A stretch of 64,000 bases of DNA from Papilionanthe hookeriana x Papilionanthe teres (taxonomy: Eukaryota > Streptophyta > Magnoliopsida > Asparagales > Orchidaceae). This document shows positions 12,160 to 23,889 of this stretch, one piece after another. Position 1 is the first letter of the stretch. Each line of letters starts with the position of its first letter. Both the position numbers and the translations under genes were made by a program. The notes beneath the pieces were generated by a model. It saw only the letters and a program-made list of their open reading frames with translations. It ran no database searches and had not been told where the DNA came from. The stretch is taken from positions 77,804,121 through 77,868,120 of the forward strand of contig CM040421.1 of the NCBI GenBank assembly GCA_022702705.1, written 5' to 3'.

Positions 12160-14073
12160 GGATGCACCAAATATATATACGCTTTTTACTATATGATTTT
12201 ACTCATTTTCTGTGATATTACACTTTAAAAGGAAGGTATTTTGTATGTTTTTTGGTTTTAAGAACAAAAATGGTGGTTGGAGCAAAAAGAAGCAAAAACG
12301 GTGCAAGTTGGAGCAAAAACAAATAAGAACACAAATTTTGGCTTGACACCTTTTGATAAGTCTTTCTATGTTTAATCTCTTTTATACTTCTTGCATATTT
12401 TTTTAATAGAATTACACTTTAAAGAAAGGTTATTTTTATGCCTATTTTGTAGGGCTATCTGTTAGGAACGCAACGCAACTGAAACAGAGCGAATCAGAGC
12501 TGTAACAGAGCCAAACGGAGCAAAATGGTGGAGCTGCGCAGGATGGGCACAGGGGCGCCCAAACCGGCGCCGGCGGCGCCAGAAGCCTGAGACCACGAAA
12601 ATAGGGAGCTGGCAGCACCCTATTCAGCGCCGGTGGCGTCCGAGATGGCTTGGACGCGATATTAGGGGGTTTTTGGCCAAATACATCGAATCTGGACGCT
12701 TTTTGGAGGGTTTCTTCATGCACCTCTTGGGAAATTCGTCCCCACTATTTTAAACTGAATTTGAAGCCAAAAAGAAAGTAGGAGAAGTTAGAAAAATGTA
12801 GATAATGATTAGAGATCTTAGAATAGGAGTAGAAATGTAGATTTCTACCTTTTTTAAGAGATTGGAGAGGGGATTTTGAGAGAATATGTAAGGGAATGTT
12901 CTAGCATTGCATAGATCGACGGGAGACTTTGTGTGGGAGATTTTCATCTTTCTTTCAAGGGAAAAAAAAACTAAGCATTGTGTTCTTCATCATCTTATGG
13001 TTTTGTAAACACTTATTTTGTGGATTTTCTTTGAAATGAAGTTTTCCGTTGTGTTTTCTTCGTGCTTTGCAATGTCTTTCTCTTACTCTTTCTTCTTCTT
13101 TAGAAATAATGGCATAAGAAGATTATGTCATTGTTTTCATTCTACCTTTTTTTTTGCAATGAGTAGGATTCATGATTAGGATATTGGGATGCTTGCTAAG
13201 AGTTGTTTTAATTATAAATGTGATGGTTTTTACTTGCACTTCACTTACATTACAATAAATGCCCGTTGTATTGTTAAAATTCGTTGTAATTGCATTGTCC
13301 TGAAAGGGCAGTGTAATTCTCAATAAAGTGGAACCACATTCATTGTCTATGAATGAATTGTGTATTTCATGGGGATTGAGTGCAAATAAATAGAAAAATA
13401 TGGTTTTGATGGGCGTCGAATTGGAGGTTTCAGGGTGACAGGCTGAGATCCCCAATTTGGTACTAAGATTAGTAACTAAACTTGAAGGTTAGCCTTCAGT
13501 TGAAGGGTGAGTGGGAGCTCCGTAGTGACAGTCGGTATCCTCCTAGCCTAGCCTTAGATTTAGTGACTGAACTTAGGATATGTCAATGTTCTTTACATGC
13601 TTGAAAGAGAGGGTACTCTTTTGAGGGTAAAGAATAGGATTGCTCCTATTTGTCACATACAATATTTAATGCATCAAATTCCTAAACTTTATCCAATTCA
13701 TTACATAAGAATAGTAGATTTCATTATCTCAAAATTCACCAAACCAATTTCCCAAAAAAGGGTTATCTTTAGAAGTAATATTTGCATTTAGGAGTAGTTA
13801 TTATCCTTACATATAATCATCTGCATTTAGGAGTAGTTGTTAGAAAAACCACTTATATCACCCTTCCAAACTAAGGATGTTAGTAGTAGACTAGAATTTG
13901 ACTAAGAACCTCTTACATCGCTTCTCTGTGGGATCGATAAACGAGACTCCATTAGAGCCCTCTATTACTTGAGACGATACGTATACTTGCGTTTGAAACT
14001 ATGACTTTACAAAAATCATTATAAATATATAAATCTAAAGTCATAAATTCTTACATATAAAAAAGTTGCATCA
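12160..14073 (+). repeat. 3' LTR of the Athila-like element
   Basis: It matches the 5' LTR from end to end, starts GGATGCACC (first base changed from T) and ends GTTGCATCA, followed by the TAGGT duplication. The GC-rich island is at about 12540-12650. Confidence 0.92.
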
Positions 14074-14078
14074 TAGGT
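14074..14078. repeat. Target site duplication TAGGT, right copy
   Basis: Matches 4827-4831; the RTE reverse transcriptase continues directly after it. Confidence 0.92.
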
Positions 14079-14960
14079 CTACCATGGAAGCTATACATTT
14101 ATTGAGAGGTTTGATGGATAATTACAGAGATAATAAGAAGGATCTACATTTGATTTTTATTGATTTAGAAAAAGCTTACGATAAGGTTCCTAAAGATGTT
14201 CTTTGGAGAGTCCTTGAGAAGAATGGTATTGATATGGCTTATATTCAAGTCATTAAAGATATGTATGCTAGAGCTGTTACATGTGTTCGAACTGAAGGAG
14301 GATTGACCAAATATTTTACTACTTCTGTTAGTTTACATTAAGGATCAGCTTTAAGCCCATATCTTTTTGCTTTATTAATGGATGCTCTTACTGGGCATTT
14401 ACAAGAGGATGTACCTTGGTGTATGCTTTTTGCTGATGATATCCTCCTTGTGGATAAGACAAGAGAAAAAGTCCAGGAAAAACATGAATTATGGAGGTCT
14501 ACATTGGAGTCTAAAGGTCTTCGTTTAAGTAGAACTAAAACTGAATACATGGATGTTAATAGTAGAATTCAGGTTGGTTGGTTGAAGTGGAGGAATGCGT
14601 CTGGCCTATTTTGTGATAGAAAAGTACCTCTTAGACTGAAAGGAAAATTTTATAAGATGGTGTTGAGACCTTCAATGCTCTATGGTGCTGAATGTTGGCC
14701 TTTAAAAGAGAAGCATTATATTAAGTTAAGTGTTGCCGAGATGAGGATGATTAGATGGATGAATGGCTTTACACTTAGAGACAAAATGTGAAATGATTAT
14801 ATCTGTAATAGGGTTGGTGTTGCATCACTGACAGATAAAATTAGAGAGAGTCTCCTTAGATGGTTTGGTCACATTAAACGTCGACCACCTGATGATCCAA
14901 TTAAGAGAGTAGATGTTTTAAATAAACTTATGTTAAGGAAGGCAGAGGTAGATCTAGGAA
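14074..14960 (+). pseudogene. RTE LINE reverse transcriptase, second part
   Basis: The frame continues the RT broken at 4831: TMEAIHLLRG, then FIDLEKAYDKVPKD, GSALSPYLFALLMDAL and the catalytic LFADDILL (about 14428-14451). A stop replaces a Gln before GSALSPY at 14339. After TEYMDVN about 35 residues normally present in relatives are missing, and the frame resumes with a GWLKWRNASG motif, then MLYGAECWPLK and MRMIRWM. It ends in an RWFGHI.RRPPDDP motif with stops. RT copies the LINE RNA onto the nicked target. Confidence 0.88.
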
Positions 14961-15096
14961 AACTTGGGCTTATTGCATAAAAATGATATTAATTTATTTG
15001 AATTAAATAAAAACTTGACACAAAATAGGACGTAATGGAGAGAAAGGATTCATGTAGCCGACCCCACTTAGTGGGATTAAGGCTTTGTTGTTGTTG
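14961..15096 (+). other. RTE LINE 3' end with TTG tail
   Basis: The 3' end GACCCCACTTAGTGGGATTA then GGCTTTGTTGTTGTTG is the characteristic plant RTE terminus, followed by the right target duplication (15097-15114). Confidence 0.85.
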
Positions 15097-16720
15097 TATA
15101 TAAAACTTGGTTCTCTGGGTTCCCTGGCCTCAGAGAGGTTTTTTGAAAAATATAAAACATAATTTTCAATATAAATAATATTTTATATTTAATTAAAACT
15201 CTAGAAAATAAATTAATTATAATCATTAAATTTAAATTAAAAAAATCATGAAAATTGGTCCTAGTGGTCCTCCTGGTCTAGGTGAACCTCCACTAATTTT
15301 CTTAAAATTAATATTATGTTTTCATCAAATTATAAAATTATCTTTGAAAATCCCTATTTTGCATTAAAATAATTATATAAATTAAAATAAAATTGTAAAA
15401 AATCACATTTTCTCTTTTAATGTTTTAATTGATCCATAAGTGGGATAACATAAAAATTTCAAGGTCATTTGAGTTTAATTTGATTAATTATGAAGAATTA
15501 AGGCCTTAGGGGCAAAGTTGTAATTTTAAAGACGTTAGCCTTAATTAACATTTAGGTCTAATTAAAGGGGTAAATGAGCAATGAATGATAATATTTAACA
15601 TGATTAAATGATTGAAACATAAAGGGATAGATGGTAGAAACCAATCCCATTTTTTTCATATTAAAAGATAAACTTGTAATTTCTTTAATTATATTAATTT
15701 TGAAGATAATCAAAATTAAATTATCCTAAGTTAGGTATTTCATCTTTGGAAGGTGATATTTAATGATCTAAAACTACTAATTAGTTATTTATTGATAATT
15801 CAATATTTTGATAAGAATCAAAATCATAAAAGTCAACTTAACTTCTTTTTTCTGAAAATATAAACATACCCACCAAAGTCTTAAGGGCTTAGTATCGAAC
15901 TAGGCTTAATTAAGTTTGATTAGTAAGGTTTAGAAAAGAATGCTTAGCTAATATTAAACTTTTTTTGAAATGTTGCAAGCCTAAAAGAATACTAGTTTAA
16001 ATTCTTAATGAATCAAGTTTGCCCCTAAAGGTCTTTACTGACATAATTTATAAATAAAATTTCAAGTGATAATTACCTCATTTTCGTAATGACCAAAACA
16101 ATAATATTCCTCAAGCATAAGAGTGTGAAATAAATGAATCATTTAGTGAATATGATAAGCTCAAATGAGCTCAAGAAAGTTCAAGAGGGTTGTGAAAAAT
16201 CCAGGTTCTCTCTGGATCGTTTTACAAGTATTTTGGACATCTTGTAGGACAACTAAGCTTATCATACTTATTAAAGGAAAGCATATCTCAAATGAAATAA
16301 ATAGGACTCACCAAGTTATGACATAGGATCTTGTAGGCATATGATGAACCTATGTATAGGCTTTTACTTTCCTACAAATTAAAAATGATTATTGCAAAAT
16401 ACTAAAGTTTCAGGTGGAGAAAAGAGAAGACCCGACATGTATGCTTTTATAGTATATAGTACCTTCTTTTCTGTACTTCCTTTTCTTTTCTTGTTCACAA
16501 ACTTGCATGCTAAACAACAATGTCACCCTGCATGAAAACTAAAACTTTTAGGATAGTCACAAAACCATAACCAAAATCAAAAATAAAATAAAACAAAGAT
16601 AAAGTTCACCGTCACAATAATGAAGAAATATAAGACAACTCAAAATATAATGACAAACAAAACAAAAATCACAATTGCAACTAAATTAAAATATCTTTAT
16701 CGGATGATCGGAAATACCTC
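15097..16720 (+). repeat. LTR-A, left copy, second segment
   Basis: Continues the LTR-A sequence interrupted at 2821 and matches about 45536-47143 (for example ACTTGTAATTTCTTTAATTA versus ACTTGTAATTTCTTTTATTA, and the GATGATCGGAAATACCTC end). The match stops at 16720/47143. No coding signs. The first bases (15097-15114) are the RTE target duplication. Confidence 0.75.
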
Positions 16721-16835
16721 CGTATAAAAGAAGATTCTAGAATACCTTATCCTAGAATTTCTATATAAGGAAAATCATGAAGTTTTAACCAGAGATTTCT
16801 AGATGTGATATCTATCCTGAGTCCTATAAATCACG

Positions 16836-16887
16836 TATAGGAGCAAGCTCCTATAATTAATTACATCTTAGACAATCATGATTGTCT
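16836..16887. repeat. Two short perfect hairpins near the LTR end
   Basis: TATAGGAGC-AA-GCTCCTATA (16836-16855) and the 18-bp palindrome AGACAATCATGATTGTCT (16870-16887) lie next to each other in the segment expected to be near the LTR 3' end. The copy at about 61950-62010 does not keep them intact. Confidence 0.5.
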
Positions 16888-17629
16888 GAGAAAACTTCTG
16901 ATTAATGTTGATCACTTATTTTCTAAAAAATTTTTAGGACTAAGAAACATCAATGTTCCTTTCTAGGGGTAATGTATCATACTACCCTGAAGTTTTGATT
17001 TCGTTAATATCATTTATGTCATTTTTTTTTTTGTCATTTTAATTTTTGTTTTGTTAATTTCGTTAATTTATTATTTTGCAATTTTTCATTTGATAGTTAT
17101 CCTAAAATTTTTAATGTCATTATATTTTTGTTTTAGGTTTTGTGACTAACCTAAAAATGTCAATTTTATTTTTCATCGTGGCTCCATGTCGTTTTGTAAA
17201 ATAGAGTTAGTACACCATATATCATGCAAAGAAAATCAAAAATGAAATTAATATCTTCATTTCATTTTAGTTATCCTGCAAAACGGAGTTAGTACACCCT
17301 ATAACATGTAAAGAAAATCTAACATTTATTTTTAACCTGCAAGAAAAAGGTTGTTAGATTCATTGATATTAATCAAAAGTTAATATTTTGTTAAATTTAA
17401 CAAAAGTTTGATTTTAGATTCAATTTGAATTCAAAATGTTTTTTAATGTTGATTGAGAGGTTTTAGATTTAATGTGGTTAAATTTAATTTTGATTAGAAT
17501 TAAAATCTAACAAGAAGTTAGATTTTAAATCTAAAACAAATATTCAAATTGGATATGTTTGAGTGTTGAATTGAAACTTAAAGTTTAATTCGATGTTGTT
17601 CGAATGTTAAATTTTAACATCCAAATCTG

Positions 17630-17935
17630 GAAAAAGTTTTGGATTTAAAATCTAACAAAAGATAAGATTTTTAATAATTTAAGTTCAGTGTCGTTCGAAT
17701 TTAAAAAAGTTTTGGATTTAAAATCTAACAAGAGAATAGATTTTAATATTTTAGATTCAGTGTCTTTTAAATCTAAACGTTCTTTAGATTTAAAATCTAA
17801 CAAGAGATTAGATTTTAATATTTTAGATTCGGTGTCATTCGAATCTAAACATGTTTTAGATTTAAAATCTAACAAGAGATTAGATTTTAATATTTTAGAT
17901 TTGGTGTCGTTCGAATCTAAGTTAAATTTTTAATT
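17630..17935. repeat. 72-bp tandem repeat, about 3-4 units
   Basis: Units contain AGATTTAAAATCTAACAAGA and end near a GTTCGAATCTAA motif. The period is a multiple of three, which leaves frames open on both strands (17688-17933 forward, 17645-17875 reverse). Those frames are repeat artefacts. Confidence 0.8.
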
Positions 17936-18344
17936 AAGTCTAATATTGATTAGACTTAAATTTTTGATATCTTAGATTCAATATTGTTTGAATAAAAAAA
18001 AATTTAAGTCTAATAATTAGACTTAAAATCTAACAAAAGGTTAGATTTATAATATGTTAGATTCAAATTTTGAACATATATTAAGACTTTGATAATTAGA
18101 CTCAATATCGTTTGAATATAATATTTTATTGTTGATTATTTTAGGTTGACTTAATTTTAGTATGGATTGAAATTAAGTGAAGGTTTTAAATTTGTGTTCA
18201 TTTGGGTTCTACTTGGATTGAATTTAATTTAAATGTTAGGTTCCAATTGGGTTGAACTTAATTTCGATGTGGTTTGAATTTAAGTTTGACTGGAATTCAA
18301 ATTAGGTTTAAACCTAAATTTTTGAGCTCAAGTCTGTTTGAATT

Positions 18345-19950
18345 TAAGTTAGAAATTTAAAGTTAGATTCAATGTAGATTGAATCTAATTAACTTGATTT
18401 CATGTTTGTTTGAACTTAAGTTAGAAATTTAAAGTTAGATTCAATGTAGATTGAATCTAATTATCTTGAGTTCATGTCTGTTTGAACTTAATTGGATATA
18501 TTTGAGTTGGGTTTAGTTAAAATATACTTAATTAAGTTTTAAGGCTTGTTTAAATAGTACTTTAAGGTTAATCAAGACTAAATAGATCAGACTTAGTTAG
18601 AATTATAGACTATTCAAGTCCTTTTTAGGTAAGTCTTAAGGTTTAATTAAGTCTAGTTTGACTTAACCGAGATTTGAGATTATTTAGATTTTATTTGAGT
18701 AAGGTTTAAACATTAATTAAGTCTAATTGGTTAGACTTAATTTAATTAAACCTTAGTTATTTAAGGTTTAATTAATTCTAATATGATAGACTTAATTGTA
18801 GTTTATGTTTGATTAAATCTTAGTTAGTTAAGGCTTAATAATTTAATTAAGTCTAATGTGGTAGACTTAATTATAGTTTATGTTTGATTAAACCTTTGTT
18901 AGTTAAGGTTTAATATTTTAATTAAGTCTAATATGGTAGACTTAATTATAGTTTATGTTTAATTAAACCTTAGTTAGTTAAGGTTTAATAATTTAATTAA
19001 GTCTAATGCGGCAGACTTAATTATAGTTTAAGTTTCATTAAGCATTAGTTAGTTAAGGTTTAACAATTTAATTAAGTCTATTGTGGTAGACATAACTACA
19101 GTTTAAGTTTGATTAAACCATAGTTATTTAAGGTTATAGTTTAAGTTTGATTAAGTCTAATTTAGTTTAAGACTTAATGGTTTAATTTGGATTAATGGGT
19201 TAGACATAATTAGGGTTTAATGGTTACTTAATCCTAATGTAAGTAAGGTTTAAGTTGATTAATTAGGTTTAATATAGGTTAAACCTAATTAAGGTTTAAA
19301 GGTTACTTAAACCTAATGTCATTAAGGTTTAAATTGATTAATTAGGTTTAATGTGAGTTAAACCTAGTTAAGGTTGAAGAGTTACTTAAGCTTAATGTAA
19401 GTAAAGTTTAAGTTGATTAATTAGGTTTAATATGGGTTAAACCTAATTAAAGTTTAAAAGTCACTTATACCTAATGTAACTAAGGTTTAAGGTATTTAAT
19501 TAGGTCTAATTAGAGATTAGACCTAATCATGGTCTGATTTGTCTTAAACCTAATTTAATTAAGGTTTAAGGGGTTAACTAAGTTTAATATGTCTTTAAAC
19601 TTAATAATAATTTGTGTTAAATTAAACCTAATGTAATTAAAGTTTTATGGGTTAATTAAGTTTAATATGTCTTTAAACTTAATTATGTTTTATATTAGAT
19701 TAAATCTAATGTAATTAAGGTTTAATAGGTTAATTAAATTTAATATGTACTTAAACTTAATTTATGTTTGATTTTGGATTAAACCTAATGTAATTAAGGT
19801 ATAATGAGTTAATTAAGATTAATATGTCCTTAAACCTAATTAAAGTTTAATTTTGTATTAAACCTAAGTAAGGTTTAATCAGTTAATTAAGTTTAATATG
19901 TCCTTAAACCTAATTAATGTTTGATTTGAGTTTATTTGGGTTTAGACTCA
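18345..19950. repeat. Degenerate tandem arrays, about 75-80 bp period
   Basis: Successive arrays of related units: two near-identical units at 18345-18490 (TTAAAGTTAGATTCAATGTA), then units with TTAATTAAGTCTAATATGGT (about 18690-19140), then TAGGTTTAATATGGGTTAAA (about 19190-19500), then TTAATATGTCTTTAAACTTA (about 19560-19920). The counterparts in the forward LTR are at 50900-51356 and 59585-60720. Confidence 0.75.
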
Positions 19951-20559
19951 TCATTGACTTAGTCCATTGTGAAATGAGCTAAGTAGGTGAAGGACAAGGA
20001 TTTAAAATATTAATTTATAATTAATAAATTTTAACCCTATCTGAAAATTTCTTTTAAAATTGACTTAATGGCTTAAGAATTGTCATTTTAAGATTACTGT
20101 CTGTCACTCTAAAATTCCTAACCATTATTTAAATTTTAATTTCCATATTTTCAAATTTTATAATTATTGTTAAAAATAATTATAAAGTGTCTTGAAAATT
20201 ATGAAATCATGTCTTAGAGAATTATCCTAGCCTTTGAAAAATCAGAAGATGTGTCTAAGGACTTAAAGGATCTTCCCTAAAAGTTTCATATTTTTTTGAA
20301 TTGTAAATAATTTTTAATAATTAAAATACTTTAGAGAGTATTTAATTAATTAAAAATTAAATACAAAGAATAAAATTCTTATTTTAGTCTCATAAGTTTC
20401 TCCTATTCTTGCTAAGTCCAGGGGTATTTTTGTCATCTTTTTGTGAATTTTCTATGTCAAGATATGCAATTTTGAAGTTTTTATGGTTTATCTCGATTTA
20501 ATTAAATCCAGATAAATCTTTGGCTGTCGCGTGTCCTTAGTTGTGTCAAAACGAGCTTA

Positions 20560-20790
20560 ATCCATTGCGGGGATTCGAACATATGACACAGCAGGATTTA
20601 ATCTTAACCGTCCATTTCCAAAATACGAGAACGAACGGTTGTGGTTTATCGTCTTCATCCCTTTGATCCCACAGACCGTCCATGGTCTAGGATCAATATC
20701 TCACTCGATTCTTGATAAAATGAAGTGATTTTTGATCCTACACCTTCATATTGAGGAGACGAAGACATCCATACGGCTTTGTAGGGGTTT
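20560..20790 (-). repeat. Conserved block of the long LTR family
   Basis: The reverse complement of this block (with ATGGACGGT, ACCGTTC and CGTATTTTGGA) recurs at about 44340-44540 and 49920-50110 in forward orientation. It is among the best conserved pieces of an otherwise drifting LTR, so it may hold promoter or packaging information; that is inference. Confidence 0.6.
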
Positions 20791-22979
20791 TGGAATGATT
20801 TCTTTCATAATGTTCCAAACCCGAACACCATTAATGGGAAAAAATCATACCTTGGCCACAGTTGATTTGAATGTGATTTGAATGGTTCTAAAGCTTTGTC
20901 TCCTTCTCAGAGAGCTTTTCCCTAAGCCAATTTGGATTGAAATTAGGTTTAGGTATGAAATCCTCCTTAAGGTAGCTCGGCTTAAGGGAATAAAGTCAAT
21001 AGCTAGGTTAGAGTCTAAGGGAATAGCCAATTTTGATTTCGCTCCTCTTTGTAGCGTCCTAGGAAGCATTAGGGATGGTTAATTTCAAATTTCATATAAC
21101 TTCATTTGGAACTCCATTTTTGCCCTGGTTTTGGCTTATTTTTGGTGCTCTCGGGATGGTCAAATTGGGGAGTTATGGTGAGTTTGAGAGCCTGGTTTCA
21201 TTGGGGATCCATTGCCTAGGCTCTAAGAAGAAACTTTGATGTTGGGAGCTAAGGGATTGGGGCAGTAATTGGAGAGTTTCAAATTTTGTCTCCTCTCCTT
21301 CCATGGCTTAGGTTTAGGTCCTTTTATAGCCATGGCTGGCCTTGGGTGAGTTTGGGCTAGCTTTAGATCAACTGGGGAGATTGTTATCTGTCTCATTAAT
21401 GTTTTGGGGGAAGATTTAGGCTATGGCAAAGATGGATTGCCAATTTCCAAGCCTAGGCATCATAGGTTTAACCATGGTGAAGATTTTGAGTTTGGACCAT
21501 GTCTTACCTTCAATGGATCCCTTGTGAGGTGGCTTGGGCTTGGTGAATCCTGCTGAATTCACCTCCCCTAGGTAATTTCCAAATCCATTTGTTTCATTTG
21601 ACGGAATGGTGACACCTTAGCTACTTAGTCATTCCATGCATTCCTTAGCCATGATGGCTTCTAACCATAGTGTGGAATGGGTTAGACTCTCATTTCGCCT
21701 CCATTGGGTGGTCTAGGAGGTGAATGGTGAGTCAAGAAGGCAAGCCCTCTTCCTTTCAACATGTCATTTAAATTTTTTATGAGGGGATGACACATAAACC
21801 TCTCATTAAAAAATTTGTAATTTAGTTATGATGGAACACAACTTGGGTTAAGCATGGTATCCAAGAGAGTTTAATTAGTGTTTTAATCCCATTGGTAAGT
21901 TCTTGAGACACCTAAAGTGGTGAGCCACCTCATCTTGATGGAGGAGATGAGTCATGCTTTAAATTTGGGAGAGGTTGACACCTCATTTCCCTTCATGATG
22001 AACCCCCTTAACCATGGTTAAAGAGGTGAATTATGGGTTATTTAATATGTTAACCCATATCTAATGAGTCCCATGGGTCATGGGTGACCCATTGATGATT
22101 TTTTATGAAGTCATGTGTGATGTCATAAAGAAGATTAGAATTTTTGAAAACCATGGTGTCATGGGTTAAAATTCTATTTGATACCCCTTTCTTAATTTAA
22201 TTTTCATTTTAATTAATTATGTCATTAATTAAAATATTATAAATTATTTTATTAATCAATTATTATTTGAAAATAATTTCAAATTAATTACTTGATTAAT
22301 TTTCATGTCATTTTTATTTAAATTTGAATTTTATCTTATTTCATGGCTTTTGATTATATTTTCATTTTGATTAATTATTTAATTAAATTAAATGTTCAAA
22401 ATTATATTATTGTCCAATTAATTAATCAAAATAATTTTGGAATAATAATTTGATTAATTTATATTATTTTTGGTTCAAAATTGAGTATTTTGACCAAATT
22501 TGATGAATGCTGACTAAGGTTGATCAATATTGACCCAAGTTGACTTAAGTTAACCTGGGTTGATCAATTTTTGTGCAAGGATGACCAATGTGACTTTATC
22601 AATCTTTTCATGGTTGATTTGGTCATAAGATTGGTGATTTTGTCATTTTAAGGTCAAAATTGGTCGTGTTGACCAAATTTAGGGTTTTAGTCAACTCAAA
22701 GATTAATGTGGTGACTTTTTGGTTAACTTTCGGTAATTTTGATCAATGTTAGTATGATTATATCAATTTCTATTATTGAAGTCAGTTTGGTGACCAAAGG
22801 GGTATGGGTTAGGCATTTTAATCAATTTTTGACCTATCTAGGTCAAGGGTTGACCAAAGTTGTCTTAATGATCATTTAATGCCTTTAGGTGGTTAAATGG
22901 ATGATATTTGATCAGTTTAGTGTTTTGATTGACTTGGTAGTCAATAGTTGGTCTTTGAGTAAAAAATTGATCAATTTAT

Positions 22980-23580
22980 CCAAAGTTGTTTTCTGGGTCA
23001 AAAGTTGGTTTATTGGGTTAATGATTGATCATTGGGTCAAAAATTGACCAGTTTGACTGAAGTTGATTTTTTTAAGTCAAGGGTTGACCTGTTGGGTTAG
23101 TAGGGTTGGTCATTGGGTCAGGATTGACCATTTTGACCAAAGTTAACCTTTTGGGTCAGGAGTTGACCTGTTAGGTCAGTAGGGTTGGTCATTGGGTCAG
23201 CATTGACCAGTTTAACCAAAGTTGGTCAGAGGTTGACCTGTTGGGTCAGTAGGGTTGGTCATTGGGTCAAGATTGACCATTTGACCAAAGTTGACCTTTT
23301 GGGTCAGGGGTTGACCTGTTGGGTCAGTAGGGTTGGTCATTGGGTTAGGATTTACCATTTTGACCAGAGTTGAACTTTTAGGTCAGGGGTTGACCTGTTG
23401 GGTCAGTAGGGTTGTTAATTGGGTCAGGATTGACCATTTTGACCAGAGTTAACCTTTTGGGTAAGGGGTTGACCTGTTGGGTCAGTAGGGTTGGTCATTG
23501 GGTTAGGATTGACCATTTTGACCAGAGTTGACCTTTTGGGTCAGGGGTAGTCCTGTTGGGTCACTGGGGTTTATTGAGAC
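22980..23580 (-). repeat. 79-bp array rich in TTGACC (W-box-like)
   Basis: About seven units of roughly 79 bp, each with about four TTGACC or TTGACCA hexamers on the + strand plus TGGGTCA motifs. A degenerate lead-in with TTGACC/GGTTGA runs from about 22500. The reverse complement array is at 49000-49580. TTGAC(C/T) is the core bound by WRKY factors; a regulatory role here is inferred only. Confidence 0.8.
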
Positions 23581-23585
23581 CTTTC

Positions 23586-23889
23586 ATAAAAAAGAGGTCA
23601 ACAAGTGGTTAAGGAATCTTTAGAATTTTTCTTAATTTTGTGGGATCGAACCCCCAATAGATGTGTTGGTGAACAAGTTTCACCAGAGCAATGTGCGTTG
23701 TGAAGGGGATTCTGGACGGGATCCCATACTTCACCTCCTATTTGTACCTCCTGGGTTCAATCCTGCCATCAACAGATTGACCCATTCCTTCTTAAATCTT
23801 AAATTCTTTTTAACAAACATATGAAAATTAAAAATATAATAAAATAATAATAATCAATTAAAATTAAATATAATGAAATTGTGCCCAGT
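23586..23889. other. Spacer before the Tat body
   Basis: Non-coding. It contains GGGATCGAACCCCCAATAGA (about 23642-23661), whose reverse complement resembles about 41640-41680, and two tRNA B-box-like motifs. I cannot identify a primer binding site for the Tat element that follows. Confidence 0.4.

Larger units (their letters stand above)
4832..14073 (+). mobile_element. Athila-like Ty3/gypsy element without RT and integrase (9.2 kb)
   Basis: A structurally complete element: two LTRs of about 1.9 kb, a tRNA-Asp primer binding site, gag, a protease region, a short tail frame, about 2 kb of non-coding sequence and a polypurine tract. The termini are the inverted repeat TGATGCA...TGCATCA (as read at 4832 and 14067-14073). 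RT, RNase H and integrase are absent, so it would need proteins from another element. The LTRs differ by roughly one base in 10 to 20 in the stretches I compared by eye, so the insertion is not recent. Confidence 0.9.
2822..15096 (+). mobile_element. RTE-clade LINE, split by an Athila-like element
   Basis: This is a non-LTR retrotransposon with an AP-type endonuclease followed by RT, a 5' leader typical of plant RTE elements, and a 3' end of GTGGGATTAAGGCTTTG followed by a short TTG repeat, the usual RTE tail. It is flanked by a 16-18 bp duplication. A 9.2-kb LTR element interrupts the RT at 4831/14074, so the LINE itself is about 3 kb. It carries many stops and is not autonomous. Confidence 0.9.
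16721..23585 (-). repeat. Long LTR-like sequence, reverse orientation
   Basis: About 6.9 kb of AT-rich, repeat-structured sequence whose reverse complement matches the forward long LTR split over 48893-51356 and 59585-62300. The order agrees: 16730-17150 matches 61800-62160, the 17400-19950 arrays match 59585-61270 plus 50650-51356, 20560-20790 matches 49920-50110, and the TTGACC array 22980-23580 matches 49000-49580. On the + strand it is C-poor. I see no coding region; open frames at 17645-17933, 20845-21082 and 23185-23373 are by-products of repeats or chance. The ends are not defined by a target duplication. Confidence 0.65.

Noticed and set aside
17645..17933. Small protein genes on both strands of the 72-bp repeat
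   Set aside because: The frames are open only because the period is a multiple of three; composition is that of the repeat.
20845..21082. Overlapping forward and reverse short frames as a gene
   Set aside because: They lie in long-LTR sequence, lack family similarity and are not seen in the other LTR copies.
22980..23580. CRISPR-like array
   Set aside because: Units are contiguous tandem repeats without unique spacers, in plant repetitive DNA.
23640..23770. tRNA-like B-box motifs (GGTTCGATCCC on the minus strand near 23645, GGGTTCAATCC near 23752), suggesting a SINE or tRNA gene
   Set aside because: No A box at the right distance, no cloverleaf, no A-rich tail and no target duplication. 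Part of the segment recurs reversed near 41640 as LTR-family sequence.
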